Assembly: GCF_000260415.1 (NCBI RefSeq)
Contig: NZ_BACP01000062.1
Span: 1 to 64,000, forward strand
Length of the DNA: 64,000 bases
Reading direction: 5' to 3'
Source: Liquorilactobacillus mali KCTC 3596 = DSM 20444
Lineage (GTDB): Bacteria; Bacillota; Bacilli; Lactobacillales; Lactobacillaceae
A model generated the notes under the pieces. The model was not told the origin of the DNA, searched no databases, and saw nothing but the letters and a program-made list of their open reading frames with translations. Shown in pieces: positions 30,939-40,005 of the stretch (within the stretch, counting starts at the first letter, position 1; every line of letters begins with the position of its first letter). The position numbers were made by a program, and so were the translations under genes.

Positions 30939-31052
30939 TTCACTTTTTTGGTAACTATTTGAGTGTTCTGAATAGATTTGTTTACTTTTTTGGCAGATAT
31001 TTGAATGTTATACCATATGTTTGTTTACTTTTTTGGCAGATATTTGAATGTT
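30939..31052. repeat. Three 29-bp iterons, 42-43 bp apart
   Basis: Direct repeats begin at 30939, 30981 and 31024; copies two and three are identical over TTTACTTTTTTGGCAGATAT plus TTGAATGTT, and copy one has a few changes. The spacing is close to four DNA turns. The repeats lie in a 336-bp gap (30759-31094) with no gene. They could be a replication origin or sites for the 285-aa protein encoded beside them; the rest of the gap is AT-rich with no other clear element. Confidence 0.75.
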
Positions 31053-31094
31053 GCTTTTCTTATTATTTACATAAAAAAAGTAAATATTTTTATA

Positions 31095-31952
31095 TTATAC
31101 CAGCATTTTTAATATTTCCTGATTAATTTTCTCTGGGTTATCGACTACCACTCCCTCTGAAACATAATTAATTCGATTATCTATCCATGCTCTAATCATA
31201 AATCGTTCTAATCCATATGCTTCGCTATATAAACTGTAATAATTTTTCTTAACACCTTGTCTATGACTCAAATTGGCTTTTATAGTCGAGATTATGCAAT
31301 TATCTGTGAGCCATCTTCTAGCTGTAAAGAATGTACCAGTGCTAAGTTTACTTCTATCTTCCAATAAAGAGGCACTTGCATAAACTATTCCAGAGTCTTC
31401 ATTTAGATTACTCTTGTCTTCGTACAATGTTGATTTAATTGCTGCATATGCTGATATAACAGAAAATACTTTTGGAGAATTTAAGTCTCCTGTTATTTTG
31501 TATATATCTTCTGTATATACTTTTGAAAAGTCTTTTGAATAATCTTCAAAAGAAAGATCATAAAATTCACTTTTACCGCTCATCCATTTTTTGACAATTT
31601 TTATATATCCATTGTCTATTAGTTCTTGAAAGTACCCATCAATTTCCTTCTTCATAAATTTACTTAGTCCAAATCTACCAGCAATGATTTTTGAATTAAA
31701 ATCAAGATATTTCCAACCATGAGCGTTGGCGGATAAATAGGTATAAAGTGCCAATGATTGACTCCTTATACTTTTGTCATCGAACATACTGGTGGGAACT
31801 TTGCCAAATTTTCCTGAGAATTTTATTCCTTCTTGTTTTTTAGCACGATGCAATATCTTATACTGCTCACGTTTCTCTTCTTTGCTCAAATGTGTTTTGT
31901 TGAGTACATCAATAAACTTCGTATCTAGCCTATTGATCTTTTCCTTCTCCAT
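31095..31952 (-). CDS. Winged-helix replication initiator-like protein
   Basis: 285 residues from ATG 31952 with AGAGGA upstream. KVPTSMFDDKSIRSQSLALY, then SANAHGWKYLDFNSKIIAGRF and EIDGYFQELIDNGYI form the helix-turn-helix layout of plasmid and phage replication initiators (HTH_36/RepA N-terminal type). The second half has a similar arrangement (SKLSTGTFFTARRWLTDNCI). Iterons lie just beyond its 3' end and repeats flank its promoter. It may be an accessory initiator or a regulator rather than the main plasmid Rep. Confidence 0.5.
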   Translation of the reverse strand: MEKEKINRLDTKFIDVLNKTHLSKEEKREQYKILHRAKKQEGIKFSGKFGKVPTSMFDDKSIRSQSLALYTYLSANAHGWKYLDFNSKIIAGRFGLSKFMKKEIDGYFQELIDNGYIKIVKKWMSGKSEFYDLSFEDYSKDFSKVYTEDIYKITGDLNSPKVFSVISAYAAIKSTLYEDKSNLNEDSGIVYASASLLEDRSKLSTGTFFTARRWLTDNCIISTIKANLSHRQGVKKNYYSLYSEAYGLERFMIRAWIDNRINYVSEGVVVDNPEKINQEILKMLV

Positions 31953-32142
31953 TGTTACCATTCCTCTCGTTTATGTTATCTCCTTTGAATTGAACATAGT
32001 AATAGTATACATATCACAATAATATTTGTAAATATAATACTCAAATATTGACAAATATTGGCAAATAACATATTTTAATAGTATACATATTGCAATAATA
32101 TTTTATAAATGCTAAAATGTAGTTATAAAAGGAGGAATGAAT
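31953..32142. promoter_or_regulatory. Divergent promoter region with paired repeats
   Basis: AATAGTATACATAT-(C/T)(A/G)-CAATAATATTT occurs twice (32001 and 32077). These match the dispersed 20-bp site except for the central three bases (GTA to TAC). Between them, CAAATATTG is repeated at 32042 and 32053. The region separates the minus-strand initiator-like gene from the plus-strand helicase and probably controls both. Confidence 0.55.
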
Positions 32143-34080
32143 GTGGAATTAACAGAATCTCAAAAAGAAGCAATTTATTCAGACAGCAGTAAGATATTGG
32201 TTAATGCCTCTGCTGGGTCTGGTAAAACTAGTGTGTTTGCAGCAAGAATAGTAAATTTGATAGAAAATGAAAAAGTAAATCCAAAAAGAATACTCGGTTT
32301 AACATTCTCCAAAGATGGAGCTAACAATATGAGAAAACGAGTAATAAAATACATTGGAAATGTCGGAAATGACGTTGAATTATCCACTTTTCATTCATTT
32401 GCTTACAAACTTTTGCATAGTAATTTTCCGAAATACTATAATCACATACAAATGATGAAGAGTTGGTGGAAATTAAAGACATTATCTGGAATTGTGGGGA
32501 GACCAACAAACATGAACCCTGACGGCTTAAATATTCCAGTTACAGCGCCAGAATTGAGTATGTTTGTGTCTTATCAAAAATCGAACATGATCTTAAAGGG
32601 TATGCCAGTCGTAATTGACGAAAAGACTGGATATGTAAGTGAGGATTTGAGAGAATCATTGCAAAAAGCCTATGAAATGTTCCTTGAACGGCAGAAAAAT
32701 GCTCGTTTAATAGAATATGACGACTTATTATTGCATTTATATTATAGGTTGTATTCTAGTCCTGAATTTAGAATGGAAGTCGCAGACAAATACGACTATA
32801 TCATGGTCGATGAGTTCCAAGATACATCTAAGATTAACTTTGAAATTCTCAAAATGATTGTGAAAGACAACCTTTTTGTAGTCGGTGATTTTAGACAAAG
32901 TATCTACTCATTCATAAATGCAGATATCAACAATATTCTTGAATTTAAGGATAATTTCAAAGACGCTCATGTAGTTGAGTTGCGTGAGAACTTTAGATCA
33001 ACAGAAAAAATCGTTGACTTGTCAAACGAATTGATTGATGGGCGTAATATTGAGAAGTACAAACAGTTTGATAATGCAAAATCAGCAATTGGAATAGAGG
33101 GAAATGATATTCAGTTCAAAATATTCCAGACTGACGAAGACGAAGCAGACGCTATTGTAAGTAAAATCAAAGAACTTGTATCAGAAGATTACAATGATTA
33201 TCAAGATTTTGCTATTTTGCTTAGAACCAACTCTCAAATGAGTGTTTATGAGTCACTTTTTGCTGAAGAAGAAATACCAGTCAACATATCTGGCGGTCAT
33301 TCATTCTTTGAGAGGTCTGAAATTGATGTCTTGCTAAGTTACTTAAAAGTCATGCTAGATCATTCAGATAATCAATCAATGGCAAGAATTATCAACGTTC
33401 CAAACAGATTCATCAGTAATAATGTACAGGCTGCTCTTGATAAATATGCTTTTGCTCAAAAAATATCTATTTTTGAGGGTATGAGGTCATTTTCTGCACT
33501 TTCTGACAGAAAACCGATACAATATTTATCAGAAATCCTGTCTCATTTTGAAGACTCGTTGGACATTACTCCAGCAAAAGACGTTTTGCAGTATGTGCTT
33601 AATAGTACGAAATACAGCCAACACATCATGAGTACAGCTAGAACAGAAGTAGAAAGACAAGCAAAGATGGAATCAATCTCTAGTTTGATAGGTATTTCGT
33701 CAAATTTTGAGAATGTTGAGAAATTTCTGAAACATATCGACATGATCAAGGATAATAATAAGAAATCTCAAAAAGAAGCCGTAAATTTAATGACAGTACA
33801 CTCTTCAAAAGGTTTGGAGTTTGACCACGTCTTTATTCCAGCGGTTAGTGACGACTATTATCCACACGATATGTGTAATGGCAACTATGAAGAGGAAGCT
33901 AGATTGCTCTATGTTGCGATAACTCGTGCGAAGTATAATCTTGATCTCTCTTATTCGGCCAACAAGACTAATGGTAAAGGCGCTTATCGTAAGCCCTCAC
34001 GATTCTTGAATTGTATCTATCCAGATTTGAAAAAGAAACAAAAATTGTTATATCAAGGCACAGATGTTGTCGAAGTTTAA
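32143..34080 (+). CDS. UvrD/Rep-type superfamily 1 DNA helicase
   Basis: A 645-residue 3'-5' helicase. GTG 32143 is preferred because GGAGG ends seven bases before it, while ATG 32137 is too close. Motifs in order: Q-motif ELTESQKEAI, motif I NASAGSGKTS (Walker A), Ia LTFSKDGANNMRKRV, motif II IMVDEFQDTS, motif III VVGDFRQSIYSF, motif IV LRENFRST, motif V VNLMTVHSSKGLEFDHVF, motif VI EEARLLYVAITRAK. It is complete. Placed beside plasmid replication genes, it probably unwinds DNA for theta replication or repair. Confidence 0.9.
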   Translation: MELTESQKEAIYSDSSKILVNASAGSGKTSVFAARIVNLIENEKVNPKRILGLTFSKDGANNMRKRVIKYIGNVGNDVELSTFHSFAYKLLHSNFPKYYNHIQMMKSWWKLKTLSGIVGRPTNMNPDGLNIPVTAPELSMFVSYQKSNMILKGMPVVIDEKTGYVSEDLRESLQKAYEMFLERQKNARLIEYDDLLLHLYYRLYSSPEFRMEVADKYDYIMVDEFQDTSKINFEILKMIVKDNLFVVGDFRQSIYSFINADINNILEFKDNFKDAHVVELRENFRSTEKIVDLSNELIDGRNIEKYKQFDNAKSAIGIEGNDIQFKIFQTDEDEADAIVSKIKELVSEDYNDYQDFAILLRTNSQMSVYESLFAEEEIPVNISGGHSFFERSEIDVLLSYLKVMLDHSDNQSMARIINVPNRFISNNVQAALDKYAFAQKISIFEGMRSFSALSDRKPIQYLSEILSHFEDSLDITPAKDVLQYVLNSTKYSQHIMSTARTEVERQAKMESISSLIGISSNFENVEKFLKHIDMIKDNNKKSQKEAVNLMTVHSSKGLEFDHVFIPAVSDDYYPHDMCNGNYEEEARLLYVAITRAKYNLDLSYSANKTNGKGAYRKPSRFLNCIYPDLKKKQKLLYQGTDVVEV

Positions 34081-35045
34081 GCCAGAGGTAGCCCTTTGGT
34101 TTTTTTATTGTTCACAGAATTTAAGACTGCTGCTAGAACATTGTCTATTTCGTAATGATCCGAAATGAATTGTTTAGTTTGCTCGATAAAGAAACCACGT
34201 AGGAACGAGAACATGAACGCTGCTGGGTTACTAATCTTCTTGTAGCGATAAGCTAACTCTGAAACGACTAAAATAGCCCCTTCTAGCCTGTCTTTGAAGT
34301 ATTTATTGCCGTCAAAAGTCATAAACTCGCTGTATTCTACTGGTATTCCGCTCTTGATGAACTTGTTTCTTGCAGAATAACTTGCCTTGAATATTATATC
34401 AATCATGGCTTTTGTCTTAGTATAGCTGTGATTAGCAGCTTGTTTTAGACGTAACATTACTCGATCTGTGAGCGTATCTTTGTATCTGACAGCTAAAGCG
34501 TCAATCAAGAAGTCGTCACTGCCTGATTTCGTAGTTACACTTGTACCACTTGTAGACGGTAACTCCTCGTAAGGTGTACTTGTATTACTTTTTTGCGAAG
34601 TCGAAGACGCATTTTTTGCTACATCGGGTTTTAAAGTAATTGTATAGTTGATCTTGCTGTTCTTGTAAGGCATAACAAGATTGTCTGCCTCAGTATGTTC
34701 TGGGTTAGCTACAAATATTCTGTTTTGCTTTAGACCAACCTTTTTTATTTCGATTAATTTATGTTTTATTAGTTTATTTCTTGAATCAGATATTTTTCGT
34801 GGAGATACCCTTAATATTTTGGCAGCCTCTTCATTTGAGAACAGAATATAAATACGCTGTCCATCTTTCCATGAACCGTCTTTTGAATTATATATGCTGC
34901 ACATCGTGCGATTGGAGTAGACTGCATACAACATTATTGTCGTCATGTCAAGTTTTTTATACTTATCGTTGTTGATTAAATCGGAGTTGACTTGCAAATA
35001 AGCAGTTTGGGGTAGGTTCTTTTCGTTTATTTCGTTTTTGAGCAT
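34077..35045 (-). CDS. repA: RepA_N family plasmid replication initiator
   Basis: 322 residues. The N-terminal ~120 match the RepA_N domain of Gram-positive theta plasmids: TAYLQVNSDLINNDKYKKLD, then TIMLYAVYSNRTMCSIYN, then YILFSNEEAAKILRVSPRKI, KHKLIEIKKVGLKQNRIFV. A Ser/Thr linker (SNTSTPYEELPSTSGTS) carries DNA iterons in its coding sequence, as in pAD1/pSK1-type plasmids where the origin is inside repA. The C-terminal domain is helical. Start ATG 35045 follows GGAGG. Its 3' end meets the convergent helicase gene by four bases. Confidence 0.85.
   Translation of the reverse strand: MLKNEINEKNLPQTAYLQVNSDLINNDKYKKLDMTTIMLYAVYSNRTMCSIYNSKDGSWKDGQRIYILFSNEEAAKILRVSPRKISDSRNKLIKHKLIEIKKVGLKQNRIFVANPEHTEADNLVMPYKNSKINYTITLKPDVAKNASSTSQKSNTSTPYEELPSTSGTSVTTKSGSDDFLIDALAVRYKDTLTDRVMLRLKQAANHSYTKTKAMIDIIFKASYSARNKFIKSGIPVEYSEFMTFDGNKYFKDRLEGAILVVSELAYRYKKISNPAAFMFSFLRGFFIEQTKQFISDHYEIDNVLAAVLNSVNNKKTKGLPLA
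34539..34585. repeat. Iterons inside repA, candidate plasmid origin
   Basis: ACTTGTA on the plus strand at 34539, 34549 and 34579 (TACAAGT on the coding strand), spaced 10 and 30 bp, on one face of the helix. RepA_N plasmids are known to initiate at iterons in this part of the gene. Confidence 0.65.
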
Positions 35046-35064
35046 AATAAATAAACCTCCATTA

Positions 35065-35165
35065 TTTACTTTTTACGCTCCATATGCTATTATGTACTTG
35101 TCTATGGTACATGATATTATACAGAAACGTATTAACTAGATTGGATTCCCGTCCAATCTTTTTTG
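35065..35165 (+). ncRNA. Candidate antisense RNA opposite the repA leader
   Basis: On the plus strand, TTTACT (35065-35070), a 17-base gap and TATTAT (35088-35093) form a promoter. It is followed by a GTAC/GTAC hairpin and a strong terminator AGATTGGA-TTCCCG-TCCAATCT with six Ts (35138-35165). The ~65-nt transcript would be complementary to the repA 5' leader, a copy-number control design known in RepA_N plasmids. The opposite strand has TATAAT for repA within this stretch. Confidence 0.55.
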
Positions 35166-35480
35166 TTATCTAATAATCTCTTTATATATAAGAGAATCTG
35201 ATAATGTGTTGATGAAGTCGTTGAACTCTATTCTGTTTTGTGGCACTTCGTCCACTAGTAACGAACCATATAAATCGTTTAATAATTCCTCTAGAAGGTC
35301 AAGTCTCTCTTCCGAGATTCTTTTATCCCCTTTCGTAAAGTCTCTGAAGTAGTTAGCATTCAACCCTAGTTTCTTAGCTAGTGGCGACATTGCTACGAAA
35401 TACTTCTTGTGTAAGAGTCTCACTAAATAACCTAAATATATATTGCGTAGTTTTTTATCGTAACGTCTCGTATCAATCAT
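35166..35480 (-). CDS. Small HTH protein upstream of repA
   Basis: 104 residues (MIDTRRYDKKLRNIYLGYLV). PLAKKLGLNANYFRDFTKGD with a preceding helix looks like a DNA-binding helix-turn-helix. Start ATG 35480; the ribosome site is weak. A GTGTG/CACAC inverted repeat (35499-35513) stands just upstream. It probably regulates replication or partition expression. Confidence 0.55.
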   Translation of the reverse strand: MIDTRRYDKKLRNIYLGYLVRLLHKKYFVAMSPLAKKLGLNANYFRDFTKGDKRISEERLDLLEELLNDLYGSLLVDEVPQNRIEFNDFINTLSDSLIYKEIIR

Positions 35481-35941
35481 AAATATCACAACTTTCTAGT
35501 GTGGTTTTCACACAAATATTTACAATCTAAATTAAAACATACATCGTTTTTTAATGCAAATATTAAATTATAGAGACAACACTCATATATCCATACATAA
35601 TAGTTAATATCTATATATTACATAATACATTAGAATTAAAATATATACTTACATTATAATTAACATTATGAAATACATTATATAATGTTAATGGTTATAC
35701 TCTTTTAGGCTTTTAGCATAGCATATTTATTTTTGAATCGCTTATTTTAACAGTTTTTTAGTTATTTCGATATCTTTGGGTTGAAAAACACACCAAGTAA
35801 TACTATAATCTTTTTATAGATTAGTACATTGTGTTTATGCAATGTTTTAATATTATATAATGTTAATAGTAAACCATTAGGTTTATATCATATGTTTATC
35901 ATTGTAAATATTTTTTGCTTGACAAATGGGAGGATTAGTTT
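35481..35941. promoter_or_regulatory. AT-rich intergenic region upstream of parA with repeats
   Basis: No gene. It holds the GTGTG/CACAC inverted repeat and many ATAATGTTAAT/ACATTATAAT words, including two identical TATATAATGTTAAT copies (35679 and 35854). Similar words recur on the other side of the par genes. It probably contains the par promoter and one arm of the centromere. GGGAGGA precedes parA. Confidence 0.55.
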
Positions 35942-36865
35942 ATGGCTCAAAAAATAGCATTCATCAATAATAAGGGTGGAAGTGCTAAGACTACAACTTG
36001 TGTTAATATTGCTGGGTGTATTCACACTAGGCAACCTGAATGTAAGATTCTGATTATCGAAGGTGATGGTCAAGGTAATGCTACACGCAGTTTCGGAATA
36101 GATCCAAATAGTAAGAAGATTGAAACTACCATATACGATTTATTTATGGACTATGCTGATGCTGAAGAAGCTATCTATAAAGATGCTTATAAGAACATTG
36201 ATATAATTCCAGCTAATAGCGACATGAACTTTATTGAGTTTGATAAGATGAAACAGTTTGAAGACGATTTTGGATCTAATAATATTAGAGCTATTCGTGA
36301 ATTAAACAAACGTGACATTAATATAGAACAAACTACTGATGAGCAGCTATTGAGAGTGATCAATACGATTGCTTCCCCTACTAAAGATTATTTCAATATG
36401 TTAGATGGCAAACTAGATAATCTTGATAAACAATATGATTATATCCTATTTGATACGCCACCTGAATTGAAAGCTGTAACTAGTTCTATTATTGCTACTA
36501 CTGACACTGTCATTATTCCTTATGAACCAGATATGTACTCAATTGATGGTGTGAAAAACATTCTAGAAAGAGTACGAGTAATTAAGGAGCAATATAATCC
36601 AGATTTAAAGATTGGTGGTTTGTTAGCTACCAAGTACAAGAAGTCTACTAAGCTACATGCTGATGTGACTCTTTCGATTACTGAATATGCGAACACTAAT
36701 AATATTCCCTTCTTTTCTACTAAGATCCCGAATACAATTAGGTTTGCATCTTCTACTGCATATCGTGGTTTACCAGCAACACTATCAAGTAAGAGTAATA
36801 GTCTGATTGATACTTACTACCAATTATTAGACGAAATGTTAGATAAGAAAGTAATTACGTTATAG
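35942..36865 (+). CDS. parA: ParA-type partition ATPase
   Basis: A 307-residue plasmid segregation ATPase. It has a deviant Walker A (NNKGGSAKTT, residues 9-18), Walker A' LIIEGDGQGNATRSFG, Walker B YILFDTPPEL, and the late TKIPNTIRFASSTAYR segment typical of the family. Type Ib-like: short, with no N-terminal DNA-binding domain. It overlaps nothing and is followed 13 bp later by the partner gene. It would keep the extrachromosomal prophage stably inherited. Confidence 0.9.
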   Translation: MAQKIAFINNKGGSAKTTTCVNIAGCIHTRQPECKILIIEGDGQGNATRSFGIDPNSKKIETTIYDLFMDYADAEEAIYKDAYKNIDIIPANSDMNFIEFDKMKQFEDDFGSNNIRAIRELNKRDINIEQTTDEQLLRVINTIASPTKDYFNMLDGKLDNLDKQYDYILFDTPPELKAVTSSIIATTDTVIIPYEPDMYSIDGVKNILERVRVIKEQYNPDLKIGGLLATKYKKSTKLHADVTLSITEYANTNNIPFFSTKIPNTIRFASSTAYRGLPATLSSKSNSLIDTYYQLLDEMLDKKVITL

Positions 36866-36877
36866 GAGGCATGACTT

Positions 36878-37387
36878 ATGAACGAGTTGACTAATAGCAA
36901 TAGACGTAGAAAGAAATCTAAGGACTTTAAGAACTCCCCTCTTGCTAGTGTATTTGAACCCGATAAAGAGGAAACTACCCCCACTACTAGTCCCGCCCCT
37001 ACTAATGAAGAAGTTAAAGAGGAAAAAGCTCCTGTTGTAGAAAAGCCTACTGAAGAGAAGGCTGCTGATATATTCAGTGATCTACCAAAGAAAACTAGTA
37101 GTACAGTAGTCAATTCTAGTAACGGTCTGCTAAAGTCTTCTGATGGTAAATATGTATTGAAACAGAATACGATCTATCATAAAGTCAAGAAATTACCACG
37201 TACGATTAGTATTAGAGAAGATATAGCAAAAATTTTAGATGAAGTTTCACTAAAACCTGACGGCTCTGGGAGCTATGCACGAGGGGTTAAAGCATCGATA
37301 TTGAACAATGCGATCATAAAAGAGTTGTACAGTATGGGTAAGATTAGCAAGGAAGATATGATGCATGAATTAGAACCATATGAATAA
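36878..37387 (+). CDS. Probable centromere-binding partner of ParA
   Basis: 169 residues. The N-terminus is basic (NSNRRRKKSKDFKNSPLAS), then comes a Pro/Glu/Thr-rich linker. The C-terminal ~70 residues (LPRTISIREDIAKILDEVSL, then ARGVKASILNNAIIKELYSM) look like a ribbon-helix-helix or HTH DNA-binding domain. A basic tail that can stimulate ParA plus a centromere-binding domain is the usual small-ParB plan. Position makes the call. Confidence 0.7.
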   Translation: MNELTNSNRRRKKSKDFKNSPLASVFEPDKEETTPTTSPAPTNEEVKEEKAPVVEKPTEEKAADIFSDLPKKTSSTVVNSSNGLLKSSDGKYVLKQNTIYHKVKKLPRTISIREDIAKILDEVSLKPDGSGSYARGVKASILNNAIIKELYSMGKISKEDMMHELEPYE

Positions 37388-37402
37388 ATGATAAAAATTT
37401 GA

Positions 37403-37432
37403 GACTATCTGAATAAGATGGTCTTTTTCTTT
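37403..37432 (+). terminator. Terminator of the par operon
   Basis: GACTATCT, loop GAATA, AGATGGTC, then TTTTTCTTTTT, 16 bp after the partner gene stop. Confidence 0.85.
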
Positions 37433-37960
37433 TTGCTCTAAATTTTAATTCATTATATAATACATTATGATTATGAAATGTTAATATATTTAGTAATTCA
37501 TTTTGAATATAAAGTGTATTATAATTATATAATATATTTTAACATAAGTATGCACGCTGATTTTACTTTATCCTAGTCTCTTCTGAAAGATCATGTGACG
37601 AGTGTTTTACTTAATGTATTATAATTACATAATCTATTTAAACTACTTAATTATAATGTATTACTAAATATGTTATAAAATCAAAATGTATTATAAATAC
37701 ATAATGTAAGTTGATTAGGTAATGTATTTTGTAATGCTAATCTGTTATAAATTATATTTTGTAATGTTAATTCATTATGTAATTCATTATAATTATGTAA
37801 TTAAATAGTATGCACACGTTATAATGATAATGTTAATGTATTATGTAATGTACTTGTATTATGTATTTATAATGAGTATTAAAATAAATTATATAATGTA
37901 CTATATAATGAATTAGCTAATGATAAACAATTGGGTAAATGCAATGGTTTATATAATGAA
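37433..37960. repeat. AT-rich centromere-like repeat region
   Basis: No gene. Over about 500 bp, variants of AATGTATTATAATTA-(C/T)-ATAAT and TTAATGTATTATGTAATG recur at least eight times in both orientations. The same words occur upstream of parA. Arrays on both flanks of par genes are a common centromere layout, so this is the main parS candidate. Confidence 0.6.
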
Positions 37961-38760
37961 TTAAGGCGATTAGATTGCTATTATAGTGCTATTGTTGAAT
38001 AAGGCAACGGAGTTGCTGTAAATGGCGAGTGTGAAAATGGATAATGTAAGCGAGTTGATATGCTTGATTTAAGGGTCAAAAAGTATGCACGGTAAAATAG
38101 CTCGATTTGACCTTGTTTAACCAATATTGTTTAATTTGAGGAGTTTGATAGATTAAGGGTAGAAATGAGCATAAATTGAGGGCAAATAAAATTACAATAA
38201 AATATTTGTAAAATGTGAATAAAGAATAAATTGGATCACTTTGGCAGCTAGATTAATTGGCAGCAAAATTGTTATATAGTTTTAACTGTTATTAATATTG
38301 TTGAAAATCGACATTTACATTTACATAAATTAGATTAAAGGAAATCATAACGCAATTGTTATGATTTTTTTGTTGTGCTGAATTGATCTATTGAGTAATG
38401 CTGGAATGAAATTTGAGGGAGAGTTTGAGGAAGATTGAGAGTGGAATGGAAGGTGATTATAGAATATTTGGCAGCAGATTTGATTAGGCTGAATAAATTA
38501 TGGAGATAGTGAAGATAAATTATGGGGCAGCTTTGAGTAAAACAGGGGGCATATGGAACGAATATTTGCATATATTGGTGAATATTTGAGTGTAGGTTAG
38601 GAATATTGAGGGTAAATTTGGGGAAGATTAAGAGTGAAATGAGGGTAAGTTGGGTCGAAAAATGGTGTGTGGGTGTAGCTACTGATTTCAAAACGTTCAA
38701 AAAATTTCCATTCATTCGAGTAAAATAGCCCCCGACTTGTTATAAAGAATAATAGTTCTT
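37961..38760. other. Noncoding G-rich, C-poor block
   Basis: No convincing gene on either strand. The plus strand is strongly purine- and G-biased: 38401-38460 has about 23 G and 1 C. TTGGCAGC words recur (around 38240, 38260, 38468). A minus-strand reading frame at 38359-38715 is a by-product of this bias. Confidence 0.6.
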
Positions 38761-39300
38761 AATAATCGCATAGCATATATTTAAAATTATTTATTTTTAT
38801 TTTAATAGGGGCGGTTAGTGTAAAAATTTTACTCAATCATGTCACACAATTTTTTTCTTGATATTCCATTTCAAAAATTTAAAATCGTTTTGAAAAATTT
38901 CAATAGTGTTTATCTCTATCAGCTTACATAAATTTATCACTATACTTTCATATCAAAAAATCACACAATTAAACACGATATCATAAACATATCACAACAA
39001 TATCACAATGATATAATTACTTATGCACACTATCACACTTCACAACTTAATTAACTATCACACTATCATACTCAATCAGCATTCAATCACTCAATCACAC
39101 AATCAATCACACAATCAATCACACTAACACATTCACACACGACACACACAATCAATATATCAGCATTCAATCATACGACACAATCAATCACACACACAAA
39201 AACATACAATATATACACACGCAAAAACATAGCTTAATACTATTCATATCAACGACCGCACTCACTTTTTATTTTTCATTTTTGATTTTTCCTTCTATTA
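38761..39300. other. Noncoding C/A-rich, G-poor block with simple repeats
   Basis: No gene. From about 38990 to 39240 the plus strand is almost free of G (39061-39120 has about 20 C and 1 G) and made of AATCACAC and CAATCAATCACA units. It abuts the G-rich block, so the base skew flips near 38.8 kb beside GGGGCGG (38811). It could be a replication origin, a primase start site or a packaging signal. Confidence 0.55.
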
Positions 39301-39358
39301 AAGCAACGTTAAACATAACTTGCGATATTCATATTATTAATTCAATTTAATTTAACAC

Positions 39359-39387
39359 TTGACAGTTTAACATTATTCGACTATACT
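39359..39387 (+). promoter_or_regulatory. Sigma-A promoter P1 of the early region
   Basis: TTGACA, 17-base spacer, TATACT. Part of a duplicated ~80-bp unit shared with P2, including TTTAATTTAA before it and TTGTGTT-GTTGAT after it. Confidence 0.85.
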
Positions 39388-39465
39388 TGTGTTTGTTGAT
39401 TGATATCAATAAGCAAGAACGATAACAATCAATATCAACAATCTAATATCAATTTAATTTAATAC

Positions 39466-39494
39466 TTGACAACTTAATAACAAACGATTATACT
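39466..39494 (+). promoter_or_regulatory. Sigma-A promoter P2 of the early region
   Basis: TTGACA, 17-base spacer, TATACT. It lies 107 bp after P1 and in the same sequence context, so the two arose by duplication. Confidence 0.85.
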
Positions 39495-39608
39495 TGTGTT
39501 GTTGATAAGTAAGAACGTGATTACTTGATAGATAACCGACTAAGTGCGGTATTATCAGTTAAACGTACAAGCCTATCAATAAAGAGTAAAAAGAGTTTAA
39601 AAAAGTAG

Positions 39609-39637
39609 TTGACAAGTTATAATGAACCTGATATACT
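39609..39637 (+). promoter_or_regulatory. Sigma-A promoter P3 of the early region
   Basis: TTGACA, 17-base spacer, TATACT. It overlaps the possible start codon at 39622, which argues that P3 transcripts do not use that start. Confidence 0.8.
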
Positions 39638-39837
39638 TGCAACATGGCAATCAGGTAACAAGGTTTTATAGATTGCCAGTTTCAAAAAAGTTTAAAAAAG
39701 TTCTTGACAAAAAAGATATCAAGTTTATAATTGGTATCATAGAGTTAAGGAAACGGCGGGACAACGCCTTACCAATCAGATACACGGACTTGACTACAAT
39801 GTATATCGACTTTAATAGTATTCTATACGACAGTTAG
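39622..39837 (+). CDS. Doubtful small basic protein
   Basis: 71 codons (MNLIYLQHGNQVTRFYRLPV), basic with alternating hydrophobics (VLDKKDIKFIIGIIELRKRR). The ATG lies inside promoter P3 and has no clear ribosome site, so translation could only come from P1/P2 transcripts or from a later start. It may not be a gene. Confidence 0.3.
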   Translation: MNLIYLQHGNQVTRFYRLPVSKKFKKVLDKKDIKFIIGIIELRKRRDNALPIRYTDLTTMYIDFNSILYDS

Positions 39838-40005
39838 TTAAATAAATGTATCTAGTCCTTTGAAAAATGAATAACCTTGATAGCATAGCAAGCTATCATA
39901 ACACTTGAATACCTAATGAATTGTTAAGTTAAGATTGCGAGTCTTAATAATCAAACAAGTATATTTTTAAGCACTTGAATACAACAAGGCACTTGCTTAA
40001 ACAGT

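Noticed and set aside
38359-38715. 118-codon minus-strand frame
   Set aside because: It is Pro/His/Ser/Leu low complexity and arises from the strong purine bias of the opposite strand; no ribosome site or conserved feature.
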